Part shown: positions 26,982 to 36,273 of the stretch, one piece after another
Layout: each line of letters starts with the position of its first letter
Position numbering within the stretch: position 1 is the first letter of the stretch
Source of the DNA: Methylomonas sp. LW13
GTDB taxonomy: Bacteria; Pseudomonadota; Gammaproteobacteria; Methylococcales; Methylomonadaceae
Direction of reading: 5' to 3'
Assembly (NCBI RefSeq): GCF_016865255.1
Contig: NZ_CP033381.1
Location: 2,666,001 to 2,730,000 of the forward strand
DNA length: 64,000 bases
Made by a program: the position numbers and the translations under genes
The notes under the pieces: generated by a model
Told to the model about the DNA's origin: nothing
Databases searched by the model: none
What the model saw: the letters and a program-made list of their open reading frames with translations, nothing else

Positions 26982-27947
26982 TCAACGCCGCTCAATCCTC
27001 ACCCACAATGGCGACACTTGCGAGACTTTGACCGGCAAGGTTTTTTCCAGCTCGGCCAGAATCCGATCGGTGTCGTGAATGGGGTAGGCACCAACGATGC
27101 GCAGTTCGGCAATCTCCGGCGCACAGGTGATGTAGCCATGGCGATAGCGATTGAGTTGCACCACAAATTCGCCGAGTGGCTGATTGTCGACCAACAAAAA
27201 GCCTTGGGTCCAGGCCGGTTGATTGAGTTCAGTGGCTTGAATGGGGGCGATGGCTTGGGCGTTAAACTGGGCTTGCTGTCCGGCGCTTAAGGTCTGGCGA
27301 CTGGCACCGGGGCCGCTTGGGGTGATCTCCACGGCACCGGCGTAGACACTGGTTTGGCTTTCTTCATGTTGTTGGTGAACGCTGAAGCGGGTACCGATTG
27401 CCCTAACCCGACCTTCCGCACTATCGACGACGAACGGGCGATGCCGGCCGTTGCTGTCCGGTGCGGTTTCAATATAAATTTCGCCGCTTAGTAGGCGGAT
27501 TCTGCGCAAGTCAGTTGAAAAGTCTACGTCGATAGCGCTAGCCGCATCCATCTCGATGCGACTGCCATCCGCCAAGCTAAGGCTGCGCGTGGTGCCTATG
27601 CCGGTTCGGTAATCAGCTCGCCACCCGCTGAGATAATCGGACCGCCACAACTCAAAGCCGGACAAGCCTACCGCAGCCAAAATCGCCAAGTTTTTAAGAG
27701 CCTGACGGCGCTGCATATCCGGCGAGCCTAAGGCCGCCGCTGCGGTTTGCGTGGGCAGACCGTCGAATTTATGGGTAAAAAACTCCACCCGAGACCAAGC
27801 CGCCCTATGCGCGGGATGCGACGCCAGCCAGGCCTGCCATTGTTGCTGTTCAGTTTGACTGGTAGCGCCTGATCCCAATACCGCAAACCATTCCGCCGCC
27901 TCTGCCAGGATGCGGGGGTGAATGTCCGGATGATGTCGTTTAGCCAT
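26982..27947 (-). CDS. FecR-family anti-sigma factor
   Basis: 321 residues: an N-terminal DUF4880-like cytoplasmic part (EAAEWFAVLGSGATSQTEQQQWQAWL), a single membrane segment near residues 80-100 (ALKNLAILAAVGLSGF), the FecR domain (about 115-210, with SLADGSRIEMDAASAIDVDF) and a C-terminal STN-like domain. It conveys the signal from the loaded receptor to the sigma factor. It starts six bases after the sigma factor stop, on the same strand. Confidence 0.92.
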   Translation of the reverse strand: MAKRHHPDIHPRILAEAAEWFAVLGSGATSQTEQQQWQAWLASHPAHRAAWSRVEFFTHKFDGLPTQTAAAALGSPDMQRRQALKNLAILAAVGLSGFELWRSDYLSGWRADYRTGIGTTRSLSLADGSRIEMDAASAIDVDFSTDLRRIRLLSGEIYIETAPDSNGRHRPFVVDSAEGRVRAIGTRFSVHQQHEESQTSVYAGAVEITPSGPGASRQTLSAGQQAQFNAQAIAPIQATELNQPAWTQGFLLVDNQPLGEFVVQLNRYRHGYITCAPEIAELRIVGAYPIHDTDRILAELEKTLPVKVSQVSPLWVRIERR

Positions 27948-27953
27948 GATTTT

Positions 27954-28457
27954 TTAGAAGGTGGCGGTGAGGCAATGCAACATCGCTCGGGCCATGTATT
28001 TTTTCACCATCCTATCGGAAACCCCCAAGCGTTGCCCTATCTGTACATAAGTTAAGCCATCCAGTTGCGACAGCAGAAATGCGCTACGGACTTTGGCGGG
28101 TAGTTCGTCCAGCAAGGCATCGATTTCCTGTAGGGTGGAGAGGATGATGGCATGCTCTTCGGGCGATGGCGCCAATGGCTCCGGGTGCGCCGCCACGGAA
28201 TCCCAGTAGGCTTGTTCGATAGCAGCGCGGCGCCAATCATTGATCAACAAGCCTTTGGCAATCGTCGTCAGATAGGCGCGCGGCTCGCGAATGGCTTGCA
28301 TATCCTGTGCGGTAAGGATGCGCATGAAGGTATCGTGCGCGTGGTCTTCGGCCTGCAAGCGGCATTGAACGCGGCGGTTTAGCCAACCGAGCAGCCAGGA
28401 ATGATGCTCTTGATAGAACTCAGCCAACCCTTTGTCGGGCATTATTGTGGCTGTCAT
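27954..28457 (-). CDS. FecI-type ECF sigma factor
   Basis: 167 residues with sigma-70 region 2 (EDHAHDTFMRILTAQ) and region 4 (LPAKVRSAFLLSQLDGLTY, then IGQRLGVSDRMVKKYMARAM). FecI-type factors direct RNA polymerase to the promoter of their iron receptor gene when the paired FecR relays the signal. It heads the minus-strand series fecI-fecR, then receptor and PepSY gene. Confidence 0.92.
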   Translation of the reverse strand: MTATIMPDKGLAEFYQEHHSWLLGWLNRRVQCRLQAEDHAHDTFMRILTAQDMQAIREPRAYLTTIAKGLLINDWRRAAIEQAYWDSVAAHPEPLAPSPEEHAIILSTLQEIDALLDELPAKVRSAFLLSQLDGLTYVQIGQRLGVSDRMVKKYMARAMLHCLTATF

Positions 28458-28971
28458 GATTTATGTCCTTCAGCGTGCAAAATGAGTGTGAATCCAATCA
28501 AGAATAAACAGGGGCGGACAGTGTGTTGTGTGCTCATGGAGGTTGCCACAATCAGGGTAAGGGCCAATTCAGACGCGCGATTTCTTATAAAAACCTATAA
28601 ACAAAGCAAATTTAGGGCCGAATATAGGGCTTTGACTGCCCCTGTGCGTCGCTTGCGAGCTTATTATTTTATTTCAAAGGCTTACAGGAAGTTTTTCCGA
28701 AGTATTAACTGGGAACTAACTGTAGTTCAGCGATTTTCCTGGATAAATACGACGAGAAAAGACTGCTTAGGCGGGGATTTGACCGAATTGGTTTATGGTA
28801 TATGACGCAGTTTAATTGTTTAAGCGCTCAGCAGGCTGTTAAACCATGCAGTCTGCACACATCAGCCTTCTTTTTTAAAGCGAACTGTCACCACGTAGGA
28901 ACCATGCTGGCACTTAGTAAAACGCTTGCTAGAGTTGTAGTACTTTCAATCCCGAAAACAACGGTATCCCC
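28458..28971. other. Intergenic region between the fecI-type and GH94-type genes
   Basis: About 510 bases between divergent genes. It must hold the promoters of the sigma factor operon (minus) and the phosphorylase gene (plus). An open frame at 28401-28805 (+) overlaps the sigma factor gene and has no family resemblance, so it was not called. No Fur box, riboswitch or hairpin was recognised. Confidence 0.5.
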
Positions 28972-31900
28972 ATGAATCAGCCCCGCTATTTCTTCGCCGG
29001 TGACCAATGCTTTGTCATCGAACGGTATAACGACTGCGCCCCCTTCGCCAGCTTTCTGCCGGGGATTGCCGGCATGCATGGACGTCCGGCCTGGGCGTTT
29101 TATGTGAATCGCGGCCAGGCGATTGCCAGTTTTGGGGTGCGGAATAAGGACGGGGCATTTTTAGAGTTTTTCCCGGCGGACAAGGCCTACCAACTGACGC
29201 CGTCGCGCGGGTTTCGCACGTTTTTGAAAATTGACGACGGCCAGCATACTCGCCCATACGAGCCGTTTCAACGTGGTGCTGGGCTGGAGGTGAAGCAACG
29301 TCTTTACGTGACTCCGCATGAAGTAGGCGTGGAGGAAGTCAATCCCCCACTGGGTTTACGCTTGCGCGCCGACGTGTTCACGCTAGCCGAAGCGCCGGTT
29401 GCCGGGTTGCTGCGGCGGGTAGAGATTGCCAACACCATGGATAAAGCCCTACACCTCGAGATCGTCGATGGCTTGCCGCAAGTGCTGCCTTATGCGATGA
29501 ATCAATGGATCCTCAAATTCATGAGCCGCACGTCCGAGGCCTTTATGCGGGTGGAGGGCGCGGCGGAAAATCGGCCGTTTTATCGCTTGAAAGTCTGGCC
29601 CACCGACAGCCCGCAGGTGGAGCCGGTGATTGCCGGCAATTTCTTCGTCGGCTTTTTGGATGGTCAGCACAATCAAGCTATTGTCGATCCGGAGCGGATT
29701 TTTGGTTTGGCCGGCGATTTTTCGCAAGCGGAGCGATTTTTTTCAGACCAGCCCTTGGACTTTGCCGAGCAAGTCTGCGGCAATCAAACGCCGGCGGCGT
29801 TTCAACATCTTAAGCTGTCTTTGCAGCCCGGTGAAAGCCGGGTGTTTTACGGCGTGTACGGTCACGCCGGCTCCCGTGGAATTTTCGATCAATTTCTGCT
29901 TGAAGCTCTGCAACCAGGCTATTTCGAGGCAAAGCGCGAGATCAATCGTAGCTTGGTTAATAACATCAGGCAACGCGCGTTCACCGCCACCGCCCAGCCG
30001 CTATTCGATGCTCACGCCCGCCAATGTTATCTGGACAACGGTTTGCGCGGCGGCTTTTCCATGCCGGTGCCGGGCGGCGCGCATTTGTATTTGTTTGGTC
30101 GCAAGCACGGCGATCTGGAACGCGATTACAACGATTTTTTATTGCAGGACACGCCCTATTCCGAAGGTAACGGCGATTTTCGCGATGTGTTGCAAAATCG
30201 GCGCATGGATTTGTTCTTCGACCCGGCCTTGGATGCCAAGAACATTCGCTATTTTTTCAATCTGATTCAGCCGGATGGCTATAACCCTTGTGCTTTGCGC
30301 AACTCGCGGTTTGTCGTGGATGCACCGGCAAATTTTGCGCACTTCTACAGGCGTTTTCCAGAACTGGAGCCCTTGCTACACAAAGAATTTAAGTATGCGG
30401 AACTGGTGGAAATCGTGGGAGCCGCGGACGATGCGGAAAACATCCTGACTACTGTTTTGTCCCACGCCCAAGAATTGGAAGATGCTGAATTCGACCGCGG
30501 TTATTGGTCGGATCACTGGACCTATCTGGTGGACTTATTGCTTAGTTACGCGGCGATTTTTCCGGATCGTTTGGCCGGTTTATTTCAGGACAAAACCTAC
30601 AGCTTTTTCGACCCTACTCATAAGGTCGCGGCGCGCACACAAAAATATGTGGTCACGGCAAACGGCGTGCGCCAATACAATGCCGTGCGCTATTGCCCGG
30701 AGAAAAAGGCATTGATCGATGCGCGACAGCAGCGCCGTTACCAAGTACGTTCGCAAGCCGGCCACGGCGAGATTGTCTACACCAGTTTATTGGGGAAGAT
30801 TCTGACCCTGGTCGCCAATAAGCTGGCGACGCTCGACCCCGCCGGCGTGGGCATTGAAATGGAGGCGGACCGGCCTGGCTGGTGTGATGCCTTAAACGGC
30901 CTGCCCGGCATTTTAGGCTCGTCGGTCAACGAAACCATCGAGTTGAAGCGCCTGGTGGATTTTACCTTCAGCGCGCTGATCCAATTGAAGGAAGCGTGCG
31001 CCGTACCCGTCGAATTGGCGGACTTTGTGACGGCGTTGCATAAGTTGTTAACTCGCGATGATTTGACGCCGGAACTGTTCTGGCAGGAAAGCGGCGCGTT
31101 GAAAGAAGTCTATCGGCAACAGGTATTCATGGGCTTTTCCGGTGCCGAACAGGCTCTGGCACTGTCTGACATTCAAGCCTTCCTGCGCTTGGTAGCCCAC
31201 TACCTGGACGCCGCAATCGACAAAGCCCGCACGCCCCAAGGCATAGTTACCTATTTTGCGTACGAGGCAGAGCAATATCATGAGTTGGAAACCGGGGGCA
31301 TCGCCGTCACCCGCTTTCAGCAAAAACCGCTGCCGTTATTCCTGGAAGGTTTTGTGCACGCCTTACGGATCGCCGACCCGATGCAGGCGCAGACCCTGTA
31401 TCAAGCTGTGCGCAATTCGGATTTATACGATGCCAAACTGGGCATGTACCGGGTCAACGAACCCTTGGGTGACCGGGCGCTGGACTTGGGACGTATCGGG
31501 GTTTTTAACTACGGCTGGCTGGAGAACGGCTCGATCTTTTTACACATGCATTACAAGTTTGTACTGGAGATGGTGCGTGCCGGCTTGGTCGATGAGTTTT
31601 ACGCCCACATCGAATCACTATTGGTGCCTTTTCACGACCCGGGCGAATACAAACGCAATCCCATCGAAAACTCCAGCTTTTTGGTCAGTAGCGGTTTTAC
31701 AATCGATGCCCGCCAGCACGGCCGCGGCTGCGTGGCCCGATTATCCGGCGCGACCGTGGAGTTTTTGCATTTGTGGACGCACCTGTTCCTGGGGCCGGCA
31801 CCGTTTACATGGGAAGCCGGCATCTTGGCATTTAAACCGACACCGCTGTTGGCTGCCGCGTTTTTTTCCGCTGAAGCACAAATTGCCACGCCGTTTGTCG

Positions 31901-32139
31901 AGCCTGAAACCTTGCCGGCCGCTAGTGCGACCTGCACGCTCTTCGGTTCGACGCTACTGGTTTACAGCAATCCGCAACGCCGCGATACGTTTGGCCCGGA
32001 GGCAGTCAAACCGATTGAGTACCGGTTGTATGGTCGAGACGGCACGACACAAACCCTAACCGCAGCCAGTGTCTCAGGCCCGGTAGCAGAAGCGTTACGT
32101 TTAGGGCAATTTCGCCGGGTCGATGTACTACTGGGCTAA
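28972..32139 (+). CDS. GH94-type glycoside phosphorylase (possible beta-1,2-oligoglucan phosphorylase)
   Basis: 1,055 residues with no signal peptide, so cytoplasmic. The architecture (N-terminal beta-sandwich, then an (alpha/alpha)6 barrel) and the segment RPGWCDALNGLPGILGSS (about residues 632-650) fit family GH94, where the Asp of the W(N)DALN motif is the general acid; here Cys replaces the usual Asn before it. GH94 enzymes split beta-glucosidic bonds with phosphate, giving a sugar 1-phosphate. Length and N-terminus (FLPGIAGMHGRPAWAFYVNR) suggest the 1,2-beta-oligoglucan phosphorylase branch over cellobiose phosphorylases. That branch call is from memory. The neighbouring convergent GH30 gene may act on related glucans. 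Confidence 0.72.
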   Translation: MNQPRYFFAGDQCFVIERYNDCAPFASFLPGIAGMHGRPAWAFYVNRGQAIASFGVRNKDGAFLEFFPADKAYQLTPSRGFRTFLKIDDGQHTRPYEPFQRGAGLEVKQRLYVTPHEVGVEEVNPPLGLRLRADVFTLAEAPVAGLLRRVEIANTMDKALHLEIVDGLPQVLPYAMNQWILKFMSRTSEAFMRVEGAAENRPFYRLKVWPTDSPQVEPVIAGNFFVGFLDGQHNQAIVDPERIFGLAGDFSQAERFFSDQPLDFAEQVCGNQTPAAFQHLKLSLQPGESRVFYGVYGHAGSRGIFDQFLLEALQPGYFEAKREINRSLVNNIRQRAFTATAQPLFDAHARQCYLDNGLRGGFSMPVPGGAHLYLFGRKHGDLERDYNDFLLQDTPYSEGNGDFRDVLQNRRMDLFFDPALDAKNIRYFFNLIQPDGYNPCALRNSRFVVDAPANFAHFYRRFPELEPLLHKEFKYAELVEIVGAADDAENILTTVLSHAQELEDAEFDRGYWSDHWTYLVDLLLSYAAIFPDRLAGLFQDKTYSFFDPTHKVAARTQKYVVTANGVRQYNAVRYCPEKKALIDARQQRRYQVRSQAGHGEIVYTSLLGKILTLVANKLATLDPAGVGIEMEADRPGWCDALNGLPGILGSSVNETIELKRLVDFTFSALIQLKEACAVPVELADFVTALHKLLTRDDLTPELFWQESGALKEVYRQQVFMGFSGAEQALALSDIQAFLRLVAHYLDAAIDKARTPQGIVTYFAYEAEQYHELETGGIAVTRFQQKPLPLFLEGFVHALRIADPMQAQTLYQAVRNSDLYDAKLGMYRVNEPLGDRALDLGRIGVFNYGWLENGSIFLHMHYKFVLEMVRAGLVDEFYAHIESLLVPFHDPGEYKRNPIENSSFLVSSGFTIDARQHGRGCVARLSGATVEFLHLWTHLFLGPAPFTWEAGILAFKPTPLLAAAFFSAEAQIATPFVEPETLPAASATCTLFGSTLLVYSNPQRRDTFGPEAVKPIEYRLYGRDGTTQTLTAASVSGPVAEALRLGQFRRVDVLLG

Positions 32140-32145
32140 ATGCCG

Positions 32146-33537
32146 CTAGGCTGCCCACACATAGGTAGCCACTGCTCTGCCCGGTATCTCAACAAGCGCG
32201 TTTTTGCCTTGATAGTGGATAGCAAAGGCTTGAGGCTCGACTGCGTCGTTTAACACGATCAATACGATAAAACCCGCCGGCGTGCGGAAGGCCACGTTAG
32301 GCAAATAGTCGTTTTGCACGCCGGAAGCAATCCGCACGGAACCGGGCCGGACAAACTTGGCCGCGTGGGCAATCACGTAATACGCGACATTGCGAGTGAC
32401 CTGATCGCCGTCTATTGTCAACGCGCCCACGCAGCGGGCTTCGCCGCCCGGCGTGTGCGGCCCGCAAAACGGATCGGAGGCCAAATTCCATTCCAACACC
32501 GCCCTGCTCCAGTGCCGCAACGAACCGATCAACACGTGGCGGGCGTGCCACATTAAATCGCCACCAAACTCGCCGTCCGAACCCACCCATTGTTCGGTGA
32601 AATACAGTTTCATGTCGGGGTAAGCTTGATGCACTTCCGATAATACCGAAATATCACCGCCATACAGATGCCAAGCGGAGCCGCTGAGATACTGGCGAGC
32701 GTCGGCGTCGGCGAAGACCGTCAACGGGTACTCTTTGACATCGCAATTGTGATCCCAGCAAAACACTTCCACATCAGCTAATCCCGCCTCGCGCAAGGCC
32801 GGTCCCAAATGATGTTTGATAAATGCAGCCTGCTCCGGCGCTTCCATCGCCATGCTGGGCTCGTTTTTTTGATTGAGCGGCTCGTTCTGCGGCGTGATAC
32901 CATGAATCACGATGCCGCGTTCGCGCATCGCTTGCAGATATTTCACCAAATACGCCGCGTAGACGGCATAGCATTCGGGCTTAAGTTTGCCGCCGATAAA
33001 CGCTTGGTTAGTCTTCATCCAACGCGGTGCCGACCACGCGGTGGCGATAATTCGAATAGTTGGATTGAGCGCCAGAATATCTTGGAGTAGCGGAATAACC
33101 TCGATATCGCCGGCATTCAAATCAAAATGCGCCAGTTCCATGTCAGTCTGACCATCGGGCATGTCGTCATAGCTAAAGCAACGCTCGCTTAAATCGGAAG
33201 CGCCGATACTAAGCCGCAAACAGCTGACGCCGATCCCGTCACCATCTGGCAAAAATAGTTCCTGCAACAAAGCTTGCCGTTCGACGTTGGGCAGTGCCGC
33301 AATCAGCATGGCGCTGCCGCCGGTCAAGGAGAAGCCAAAAGCTTCCACGGTTTGATAAACATCGCCGGTATCGACCGCTATTACCGGCACATCGCCGAGA
33401 GGGTTGTTAAAACCAAAACCACTGGTCTGTGGTTGTAACAAGGCTTGCTGGTCGGCAGTCGTCAGCCAAATCTCTATAGGCTCGCGCCCCGCGCTTTCGG
33501 AAAATAGTGATTGAAAAGCGTTGGTATGCTCAGACAT
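32146..33537 (-). CDS. GH30-family beta-glycosidase
   Basis: 463 residues from the preferred ATG at 33537 (GAGGG five bases upstream; an in-frame ATG at 33549 lacks this). TIM barrel plus beta-sandwich of the GH30 glucosylceramidase/beta-1,6-glucanase type: FGFSLTGGSAMLI near the N-terminus, acid/base Glu in ITPQNEPLNQ (about residue 219) and nucleophile Glu in LYFTEQWVG (about residue 315). No signal peptide, so probably intracellular, unlike most GH30 enzymes. It converges with the GH94-type gene (six bases between stops), pointing to joint beta-glucan use. Confidence 0.87.
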   Translation of the reverse strand: MSEHTNAFQSLFSESAGREPIEIWLTTADQQALLQPQTSGFGFNNPLGDVPVIAVDTGDVYQTVEAFGFSLTGGSAMLIAALPNVERQALLQELFLPDGDGIGVSCLRLSIGASDLSERCFSYDDMPDGQTDMELAHFDLNAGDIEVIPLLQDILALNPTIRIIATAWSAPRWMKTNQAFIGGKLKPECYAVYAAYLVKYLQAMRERGIVIHGITPQNEPLNQKNEPSMAMEAPEQAAFIKHHLGPALREAGLADVEVFCWDHNCDVKEYPLTVFADADARQYLSGSAWHLYGGDISVLSEVHQAYPDMKLYFTEQWVGSDGEFGGDLMWHARHVLIGSLRHWSRAVLEWNLASDPFCGPHTPGGEARCVGALTIDGDQVTRNVAYYVIAHAAKFVRPGSVRIASGVQNDYLPNVAFRTPAGFIVLIVLNDAVEPQAFAIHYQGKNALVEIPGRAVATYVWAA

Positions 33538-33556
33538 GACAGCCCTCATGGTTAAT

Positions 33557-33572
33557 GCGGAAGCGGTTCCGC
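33557..33572. promoter_or_regulatory. Candidate LacI-type operator before the GH30 gene
   Basis: GCGGAA-GCGG-TTCCGC, an inverted repeat with 6-bp arms just upstream of the GH30 ribosome site. It resembles operators of LacI-family sugar regulators (for example BglR-like). No LacI gene is in the window, so this is inference. Confidence 0.4.
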
Positions 33573-33775
33573 CGGATTCAATACAAACAGCATGGCGCTA
33601 TATTATCGACTTTGCTCAGGCTAGCCAGTTAATTTTCCCGCCTGTTTAATGCCATCGTGAAAACTGCACATTCCACACATTGTGCTCAGGGTCTCAGGCT
33701 TTTTGCTGGGCAATGTCATAAAACCGTCAAAATCACTTATACTGCGATTTCCGTTTTAACGTATGGAGATCGGAT

Positions 33776-34015
33776 ATGAAAAAATTGGTTTCAATTCGCG
33801 CGCTAACCACTCGGCTAAATCGTAAGCTGGCCAAGGAGTCGAAGAAGTTGTTGAAGTACAAGCCGAGGTTGCAGAACAACGATACGATTGTCGAATACGC
33901 CGTTGTGGATCTAAAGACGAACTCCATCATTAATTTTCATATGGCGAGCGAATTGCAAGAATTTGCCAGAGGCCTAGGCTGCTTAGCCAGCCTGGAAGAA
34001 GTTTCTTTCGAATAG
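33776..34015 (+). CDS. Small hypothetical protein
   Basis: 79 residues; not recognised. The N-terminal third is basic (RLNRKLAKESKKLLKYKPR), the rest mixed alpha/beta (IVEYAVVDLKTNSIINFHMA). GGAG lies eight bases before the ATG and a perfect terminator follows 28 bases after the stop, so this is a real monocistronic gene. The basic start could bind nucleic acid, but no family supports this. Confidence 0.75.
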   Translation: MKKLVSIRALTTRLNRKLAKESKKLLKYKPRLQNNDTIVEYAVVDLKTNSIINFHMASELQEFARGLGCLASLEEVSFE

Positions 34016-34042
34016 CAGCCGTTTAGCGTTGCAGTTCCATAA

Positions 34043-34065
34043 AGCCGGGTACGCCCGGCTTTTTT
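34043..34065 (+). terminator. Rho-independent terminator
   Basis: Perfect 7-bp stem AGCCGGG / CCCGGCT with a TACG loop and a run of T residues. Confidence 0.92.
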
Positions 34066-34109
34066 GTGCGCCTAAATCGCGGCTTATCTATATTCAGAGC
34101 ATCGGCTTT

Positions 34110-34394
34110 TTAGGTTTTTCCGTTTAACTGGTTACTCAAAGCGCGTTCCGAAATATCGTTGTACAAATTGGCCAATTCAGCGATCAACTTTTGATATTCA
34201 GGGTGGTGCTTCAATAGTGGCATCATAGTGCTGGCCTCTGAAAGCATTTGTTCAAAATGCATGATTTCAATCTCGTTCAGCGTATCGCCCTCTTCCACTC
34301 TTTTTTTAACGGCCAACGCGCGCGGAATGGACTGCTCTTCCAATTGCTCCACAAAGGCAGTGATAATGCCGATTTCATCATCTGACGAATACAT
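34110..34394 (-). CDS. Small hypothetical acidic helical protein
   Basis: 94 residues from the ATG at 34394, chosen because AGGAA lies six bases upstream; a longer frame from 34427 has no such site. The sequence is acidic and largely helical (DEIGIITAFVEQLEEQSI, LNEIEIMHFEQMLSEAST). No known family recognised. Single gene, convergent with the gene at 33776. Confidence 0.68.
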   Translation of the reverse strand: MYSSDDEIGIITAFVEQLEEQSIPRALAVKKRVEEGDTLNEIEIMHFEQMLSEASTMMPLLKHHPEYQKLIAELANLYNDISERALSNQLNGKT

Positions 34395-34624
34395 TTGTAT
34401 TTCCTGTTTGTTGCGACGAAAAGCCATCGCTGCTGAATTATCGCCTTGTCTCCCGGAAGTCTCTAACCTTCTGCCTGTCTCGGAGCATAGCGTTTCCTTT
34501 GGTTTTTAGAAGCTCCCTTCCCTGAGTTTTTGGTATTTTGCGGAAAAAATCAGATGTAAATTTTGACTTTGAACATGGTAAAGCCGAATATTGAAACTAC
34601 TCTTTAGCATTTTTGGATAAAAAG

Positions 34625-34945
34625 ATGACGTTTCTTAAAAAAATATCTGCCCTAGCCCTGTTATCTCTGACAACGAATACCGCCTGGTCCGAACCTGTTC
34701 ACTTTTGCAAAGTGCAAAGAGTTTACGAAGACGATGTCAGCGTACAGCCAAAGATTGTCCATGAGGACTGCTCCGGCGTCGCCTTTCTTTGGTATGCCAA
34801 ATTTTACGTCGAAGCATCCTGCTGGCCCGGCGCTATCGAATTATTGAAGGGTAAATGCGAACAAACTGAAGTCGATTCCAAAGACTATGCTCCAGAGCCA
34901 ACGGCAACCGAAACCCAAGAAGAAAATCAGGAAAAAGGCCTTTAG
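34625..34945 (+). CDS. Small secreted hypothetical protein
   Basis: About 106 residues with a signal peptide (MTFLKKISALALLSLTTNTA, cleavage near WSEP) and a mature part with four Cys (residues in FCKV, EDCSG, ASCWPG, KGKCEQ), suggesting two disulphides in the periplasm, then an acidic Glu/Thr-rich tail. The ATG at 34625 with GGA eight bases upstream is preferred to a TTG at 34613. Not recognised. Confidence 0.68.
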   Translation: MTFLKKISALALLSLTTNTAWSEPVHFCKVQRVYEDDVSVQPKIVHEDCSGVAFLWYAKFYVEASCWPGAIELLKGKCEQTEVDSKDYAPEPTATETQEENQEKGL

Positions 34946-35138
34946 GCAACAAACCCTATCAAGCAGAAACGCTTGGCCTGTGGTTTAGATTTTCCTTCCC
35001 TGCGTCGATTGCCTTCAGACTTGCCGGTAAGGCCCACGGCAACCATCCGCCGGACATGCTGTTGGCCGTCCGGCCGTGAAATGACCAAGCCTGCCGAAAT
35101 TCATCCGTAGGCGAACTCGCGCCATTCGAATTCCGGAA

Positions 35139-36272
35139 TCAGGCCTTGCCGGTGCTGTGAACCGCCCGCAGCACCAATATTTTCCCGAACGTTCGCAAGC
35201 TCACCACCTCTTGAAGTACCAATCCACTGGCATCGAACAGTCGCCGCCATTCGGCCAGCGTTCGCTCCCGGCCGCGGGTGTTGACGAACATTTGCATGTC
35301 GAATGAGGCTGCAGCGATGTCGGTCGGACTATCCGGCATCACCATCTCCATCACGGCGATGGTCGCGTCACAGTCTGCGGCAGCGCTCGCCACCCTGGAT
35401 AAAGCGGCAATGCAAGTGTCGTCGTCGAAGCCATGCAGCACCGCGCTCAGCAGGTAAATATCCTTGTCGCTATGCGCCTTGGGCACGGCTTGCAGTAGGT
35501 CCCAGGCTTCGAAGTGCATACGTTGCAGTGCCGCACCCTCGCCTTTTTCCTGCCAGAACTGCGCCGCGCCTTGGATGACCTGTTCGCGGTCGGCCACCAA
35601 CGCCGTAAGCTGCGGATGGCGTTTGAGGATGGCAAGCGATTTTGCACCCTTGGAGCCGCCGACGTCGAGGATGCGCTCGAAGCGCGACCAATCGAAATCG
35701 GTAACAAAGCTGTTCCCGGCCAAGGCTTCCACGCTATCCATCGCCTGCGCGAACAGCGCATCGAATTCCGGATTTCCGTCCATATAAGCGTAAAACGCCT
35801 GCCCGTGCGCCGATTCGAACGGTACGCCGCCGCTACGAATGCCCTGCTCCAATTCCTCGAACCATGGTCGGCTCATTTCCGGCGAGTTGTGCATCAGCAC
35901 CATCGCCCGTACGCTGTTGGGATGATCCGGACGCAGGTAAGACGAAAGCTTGTTATTGCGGAAACGGCGCGGCGAGACTTCCTCGAACACGCCCATCGCC
36001 GCCAACATGCGCAGCAAGCGGTAGAGGGCATCGGCGTCGGCGCCGACCCGGTCGGCCAAAGTTTGGGCGCTAGCTTCGCTTTCGGCCAAAGCGCCGGCAA
36101 TGTCCAACCGCGCGGCGACAGACAGCGCCCGCGATTGCCAATAGGCCGAACCGATCTGGATCAGGCGGAACGGCGCCGGCACAAGTTTGTTGCGCAGATT
36201 TTGCAACCAGGCGCCGAATCTGGCGAGTTTGGCGAAACGACACACCGCGCCGACATTCTTTTGTAACGTCAT
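35139..36272 (-). CDS. SAM-dependent O-methyltransferase
   Basis: 377 residues from the ATG at 36272, preceded by GGGGG and one base after the TetR stop. An N-terminal winged-helix dimerisation domain (ALSVAARLDIAGALAESEAS, LYRLLRMLAAMGVFEE) is followed by a Rossmann methyltransferase domain with the SAM-binding loop ILDVGGSKGAKSLAIL. This is the layout of hydroxyindole/caffeate-type O-methyltransferases (acetylserotonin O-methyltransferase family). Natural substrate unknown. Co-transcription with a TetR regulator suggests it modifies or detoxifies a small aromatic compound that induces it. Confidence 0.85.
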   Translation of the reverse strand: MTLQKNVGAVCRFAKLARFGAWLQNLRNKLVPAPFRLIQIGSAYWQSRALSVAARLDIAGALAESEASAQTLADRVGADADALYRLLRMLAAMGVFEEVSPRRFRNNKLSSYLRPDHPNSVRAMVLMHNSPEMSRPWFEELEQGIRSGGVPFESAHGQAFYAYMDGNPEFDALFAQAMDSVEALAGNSFVTDFDWSRFERILDVGGSKGAKSLAILKRHPQLTALVADREQVIQGAAQFWQEKGEGAALQRMHFEAWDLLQAVPKAHSDKDIYLLSAVLHGFDDDTCIAALSRVASAAADCDATIAVMEMVMPDSPTDIAAASFDMQMFVNTRGRERTLAEWRRLFDASGLVLQEVVSLRTFGKILVLRAVHSTGKA

Positions 36273-36273
36273 G

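Noticed and set aside
28401-28805. 134-codon frame between the sigma factor and GH94 genes
   Set aside because: Overlaps the sigma factor start, has no ribosome site and no recognisable composition.
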